Both the position numbers and the translations under genes were made by a program. A stretch of 64,000 nucleotides of DNA from Intrasporangium oryzae NRRL B-24470 (GTDB lineage: Bacteria; Actinomycetota; Actinomycetes; Actinomycetales; Dermatophilaceae): NCBI RefSeq assembly GCF_000576595.1, contig NZ_AWSA01000013.1:1-64000 (forward strand), read 5' to 3'. The notes beneath the pieces are model-generated. The model was not told the origin of the DNA, ran no database searches, and saw nothing but the letters and a program-made list of their open reading frames with translations. Below, piece after piece: positions 61,127-64,000 of this stretch; position 1 is the stretch's first letter, and every line of letters starts with the position of its first letter.

Positions 61127-61282
61127 GTGCCGACGTACACGTCCTACGACGGAGCCGAGCTCGCCTACCGCGTCGAGGGCTCGGGCGATCCGGTCGTCGT
61201 CTCGCCGGGAGGTCCGGCTCGGGACCCCGCCTACCTCGGCGACCTCGGGGGCCTGGGCCCGCTCGCTGCCGAGGTGGGACAC
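61127..61282 (+). pseudogene. Truncated alpha/beta-hydrolase (proline iminopeptidase-like) remnant
   Basis: From a GTG at 61127, about 50 codons match the start of proline iminopeptidase-type hydrolases (TSYDGAELAYRVEGSGDPVVV, then PGGPARDPAYLGDLGGL). The expected next block with the LDPRGxGxS strand is missing, and the sequence runs into the 3' end of the convergent LacI gene. Looks like a deletion remnant. Confidence 0.55.
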
Positions 61283-61297
61283 CTGCGACCCCGGCGA

Positions 61298-62338
61298 TCA
61301 GCGCGGGAACATGCGGGCGGGCACGTTGTACGGGGTGATGACCTCGACGTTGGCCGGCACGGACGTCGGCGCCCCCGGCAGGAGTCCGTGGTGGCGCATG
61401 ACCTGGGCCATGGCCCGGCGCATGTCGGCCTGGAGGTCGTGGTGGAGCACGGCCGTGAGGGCGCCGGAGCGCAGCAGCTCGACGTTGTCCTCGTCGAGGT
61501 CGTGGGCGACGAAGGCCCTCCGTTCCCGGCCCGCGGCATCGAACGCCGCGACGGTTGCCCGGTTGCCGCCCCCGACGGAGTAGACCGCGGTGATCGTCGG
61601 GTGGTCCGCGAGGACGCTGCCGACCCGGGCGGCGAGGGTCGCGTCGAGCCCGTCGGTGTCGGTGAGCGAGTGGACCGCCCGTTCGGGCGCGAGCCGCGCC
61701 AGCATCCGGGCGAACGACTCGACCCGTTCGCGCTCACCGAAGAAGAGCGACCGGCTCAGCGTAACGAGCGCGTCGCCCGGCCGGTCCCCGAGGGCGACGG
61801 TGAGCAGGTAGGCCGCGGTCGCGCCGGCTGCCGCGTTGTCGAGCCCGACGTATGCCGCCCTCCCGCTCCCCCGCACGTCGGTGACGAGCGTGACGACGGG
61901 GATCCCCCGGTCCCCGAGCCGGTCGACAGCGGCCGCGACCTCGGGATGGTCGGGCGCCTTGAGGAGCACGCCGTGCGACACCCGGCCGCGCCTGCCGATG
62001 CCGTCGAGGACCTCGACCGCGGCGTGGACGTCGGCGCTCTGCCGGAGGTGGAACCGGGCACGCACCACGGCCGGCCTGGCAGCGGGCAGCTCGGCCTCGA
62101 GCGCACGCCGCACGGCCCCGCTGAACCGCTCGGGGGCCTGCACGACCACGTCGAGGATGAGAGTCCGGGCGCCGAGCCGTAGCTGGGTCTGCTGGCGGTC
62201 GAGGTCGAGCAGGGCCCGCTCCACGGCCCGGACCGCGCGCGGACTGGCCCCGGCGCGCCCGTGCAGGACCCGGTCGACTGTCGCCTCCGAGAGGCCGGAC
62301 TGCTCGGCGATGTCGCGCACGCGGTGGGAGCGGGCCAT
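61298..62338 (-). CDS. LacI-family transcriptional regulator
   Basis: 346 residues. Helix-turn-helix VRDIAEQSGLSEATVDRVLHGRAGASPRAVRAVERAL followed by a periplasmic-binding-like effector domain with GVLLKAPDHPEV, YVGLDNAAAGATAAYLL and AVYSVGGGNRATVAAF, typical of sugar- or polyol-responsive members. I choose ATG 62338 because on the coding strand TACCCT lies six bases upstream (leaderless pattern) and the HTH starts directly; an ATG seven codons earlier has no site. Divergent from the dioxygenase-fold gene, which it probably controls. Confidence 0.87.
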   Translation of the reverse strand: MARSHRVRDIAEQSGLSEATVDRVLHGRAGASPRAVRAVERALLDLDRQQTQLRLGARTLILDVVVQAPERFSGAVRRALEAELPAARPAVVRARFHLRQSADVHAAVEVLDGIGRRGRVSHGVLLKAPDHPEVAAAVDRLGDRGIPVVTLVTDVRGSGRAAYVGLDNAAAGATAAYLLTVALGDRPGDALVTLSRSLFFGERERVESFARMLARLAPERAVHSLTDTDGLDATLAARVGSVLADHPTITAVYSVGGGNRATVAAFDAAGRERRAFVAHDLDEDNVELLRSGALTAVLHHDLQADMRRAMAQVMRHHGLLPGAPTSVPANVEVITPYNVPARMFPR

Positions 62339-62379
62339 GGAGGCAGGGTAGGTCGACATGCGAGGACTGAGGGGTTTCT

Positions 62380-62396
62380 GAGGTCTTTCACACCTC
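62380..62396. promoter_or_regulatory. Candidate LacI-family operator
   Basis: GAGGTCTTTCACACCTC: dyad GAGGT-n7-ACCTC in the 132 bases between the divergent regulator and dioxygenase-fold genes. Confidence 0.45.
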
Positions 62397-62470
62397 GCTC
62401 GCCGTCACGGCGGGACCCATGCTGGGAGCTGAGACGCGATCACCCGCCCGACAACGACCCGGAGGCTCCC

Positions 62471-63670
62471 ATGACCGCCACCCCAGCACGACCGGGCTCC
62501 CGGCCCAGCGCCCCGACCACCGGCTGGCTGACCCGCGAGGACTGCCACCTGGAGGACCTCATCGAGGTGCTGGCCGACGAGACACGGCCGGCCGACTACC
62601 CGCATGCGAGCCGGGTCGAGCGGGAGGTGCTCGTCTACGACGCGGCCACCCTGCGGCATACGGCCGCGGACCCGGCGACGCGAAGGGACGTCCAGGCCGA
62701 GCTCGCCCGCGCGCTCTCGGAGGGGCCGGGGATCGTCGTCCTCGCCGGCGCGCTCGACCCAGCGGTCGTCGACCGCGCGACCGCGGCGTTCGAGCGGATG
62801 ATCACGGACCAGCGCGCGACCGGCACCGGGGCCGGGGACCACTTTGCCAAGCCCGGGGCCAACGACCGGGTCTGGAACGCCCTCGAGAAGCTCGCCGTCA
62901 CCGACCCCGAGACCTTCGTCGCCTACTACGCCAACGACCTGCTCGCACTGGCGGCCACCGCATGGCTCGGCACCGGCTACCAGGTCACCTCGCAGGTCAA
63001 CGTCGTCAACCCCGGCGGCGAGGGGCAGACCGTGCACCGCGACTACCACCTCGGCTTCCAGTCGGACGAGGTGTGCGCCGGCTACCCCGCTCATGTCCAC
63101 GCGCTCTCCCAGGCCCTCACGCTGCAGGGGGCGGTCGCCCACGTCGACATGCCGGTCGAGTCGGGGCCGACGCTCTACCTGCCCCACAGCCAGAAGTACG
63201 CGCACGGCTACGTGGCCTACCGGCGGCCGGAGTTCCAGGAGTACTTCGTCGCCCACCACGTCCAGCTGCCGCTCGCCAAGGGGGACGCGGTCTTCTTCAA
63301 CCCCGCCCTTTTCCACGCCGCCGGGACGAACCACTCCGCCGACATCAAGCGCATGGCCAACCTGCTGCAGATCTCCTCCGCCTTCGGCCGGGCCATGGAG
63401 ACGGTCGACCGGGCCCGCGTCGTCGGCGCGATCTACCCGGCCCTGCAGGCCGCGCGCCCGGGGCTCTCGGAGCAGGAGGTCGCCAACGTCATCGCGGCGA
63501 GCGCCGAGGGCTACTCGTTCCCGACGAACCTCGACCGCGACCAGCCGATCGGCGGCCTCGCCCCGCATACCCAGGCCGAGCTCGTCGCCGACGCCCTCCG
63601 CGACGGTATGCCGCTGGGCGAGCTCCGCGACCGCCTGACCGCCCGGGACGCGGCCCGCCTCAGCCACTGA
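62471..63670 (+). CDS. Phytanoyl-CoA dioxygenase (PhyH) family protein
   Basis: 399 residues, Fe(II)/2-oxoglutarate oxygenase fold. The facial triad appears as His in QTVHRDYHLGF (HxD) and His in FHAAGTNHSADIKRM, with the following Arg as 2-oxoglutarate ligand. VNVVNPGGEGQ and SGPTLYLPHSQKYAHG are typical neighbours. Substrate unknown; the adjacent LacI regulator hints at a sugar or polyol-derived compound. GGAGG precedes ATG 62471. Contains an exact GTATGCCGCTGGG near its 3' end. Confidence 0.83.
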   Translation: MTATPARPGSRPSAPTTGWLTREDCHLEDLIEVLADETRPADYPHASRVEREVLVYDAATLRHTAADPATRRDVQAELARALSEGPGIVVLAGALDPAVVDRATAAFERMITDQRATGTGAGDHFAKPGANDRVWNALEKLAVTDPETFVAYYANDLLALAATAWLGTGYQVTSQVNVVNPGGEGQTVHRDYHLGFQSDEVCAGYPAHVHALSQALTLQGAVAHVDMPVESGPTLYLPHSQKYAHGYVAYRRPEFQEYFVAHHVQLPLAKGDAVFFNPALFHAAGTNHSADIKRMANLLQISSAFGRAMETVDRARVVGAIYPALQAARPGLSEQEVANVIAASAEGYSFPTNLDRDQPIGGLAPHTQAELVADALRDGMPLGELRDRLTARDAARLSH

Positions 63671-63690
63671 CCTCCCCGACACCTCCCCGG

Positions 63691-63732
63691 TCGATGTATC
63701 TCCGCGCGCTGGAGCGTGCGGAGATACATCGA
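63691..63732 (+). terminator. Terminator hairpin after PhyH gene
   Basis: Perfect 15-pair stem (63691-63705 with 63718-63732; arm TCGATGTATCTCCGC), 12-base loop. No T-tract. Confidence 0.8.
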
Positions 63733-63829
63733 ACCGCGGGTGATGCACGAGGAGGTCCTTCGACTCTGGCCCGCGCGGCGGCCGGGCGCTGTCCTGAAGG
63801 TGACTGGATGCCTGGGCAAGGAGGCCACC

Positions 63830-64000
63830 ATGGACAGCATCGTCTGGCCGATCCTCTGGACAGCCTGTGGCGTGGTGACGATCGTCGCCTCGCTGCTGGC
63901 ATATCGGAGCACGCGTTGGCGGCACGTCGGGCGCGCCGCGACGGCGGTGCTCTTCCTCATCGGCGGCGCACTCGTGCACGTCATCAACCTCGTGACCGGT
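63830..64000 (+). CDS. Hypothetical membrane protein, N-terminal part
   Basis: 57 codons to the window edge. ATG 63830 follows AAGGAGG by six bases. Two hydrophobic helices (SIVWPILWTACGVVTIVASLLA and ATAVLFLIGGALVHVINLV) are joined by a basic loop (YRSTRWRHVGR). Not recognised; the rest lies outside the window. Confidence 0.7.
   Translation, partial: MDSIVWPILWTACGVVTIVASLLAYRSTRWRHVGRAATAVLFLIGGALVHVINLVTG

Overview
The window is about 70% G+C. Its genes are dense and mostly in short operons, and it carries a DUF6458 protein, a CydABDC-BlaI cluster, actinobacterial Ltp-type and ECF42-type genes, and many start codons placed 6-8 bases after a TANNNT hexamer. Together these point to an actinobacterial chromosome. 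An Intrasporangiaceae/Micrococcales relative is my best guess (inference). I see no rRNA, tRNA or CRISPR array.

Layout. 1-7.2 kb: a DEAD-box RNA helicase running off the left edge, then two complete polar-amino-acid ABC importers facing each other across a large bidirectional terminator. 7.3-9.6 kb: a phenylacetate-CoA ligase, a small basic ORF and a YtrA-like GntR regulator. 9.7-18.3 kb: cytochrome bd oxidase and its assembly exporter (cydABDC), a BlaI repressor, an M56 peptidase and galE. 18.4-23.9 kb: an MFS exporter, a SnoaL-like protein, a low-molecular-weight phosphatase, a glyoxalase-fold protein, purB and a YjbR-family protein. 23.9-26.8 kb: a copper operon (CsoR repressor, CopZ chaperone, CopA ATPase). 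27-38 kb: housekeeping and accessory genes, a two-component system, TerC behind a probable Mn riboswitch, and a DGPF-protein/ECF42 sigma pair.

Accessory island, about 38.8-45.7 kb. A 333-bp direct repeat of the end of a DUF427 gene flanks an Ltp-domain membrane protein. Next come a NYN-domain nuclease-like gene and a low-G+C gene for a 1173-residue NACHT-LRR (NLR-like) protein, then a stretch of gene debris. This looks like a phage-defence island.

45.7-64 kb: an amidohydrolase and uracil-DNA-glycosylase-fold pair, two secreted or anchored orphan proteins, a second ECF42/DGPF module, a HAD phosphatase, a flavin disulfide reductase and a beta-propeller lipoprotein. Then come a divergent EamA/MarR pair with overlapping operators, a TauE-like permease, a second propeller, a PepSY-like protein, a LacI regulator divergent from a phytanoyl-CoA-dioxygenase-fold enzyme, and the start of a membrane protein.

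The most unusual signal runs through the whole window. The heptamer GTATGCC/GGCATAC occurs about 45 times by hand count, ten of them as the exact 13-mer GTATGCCGCTGGG. The core also sits inside two related 68-bp palindromic elements, one intergenic (29.9 kb) and one inserted in frame in cydD (13.3 kb). All counts and identities given are hand counts.
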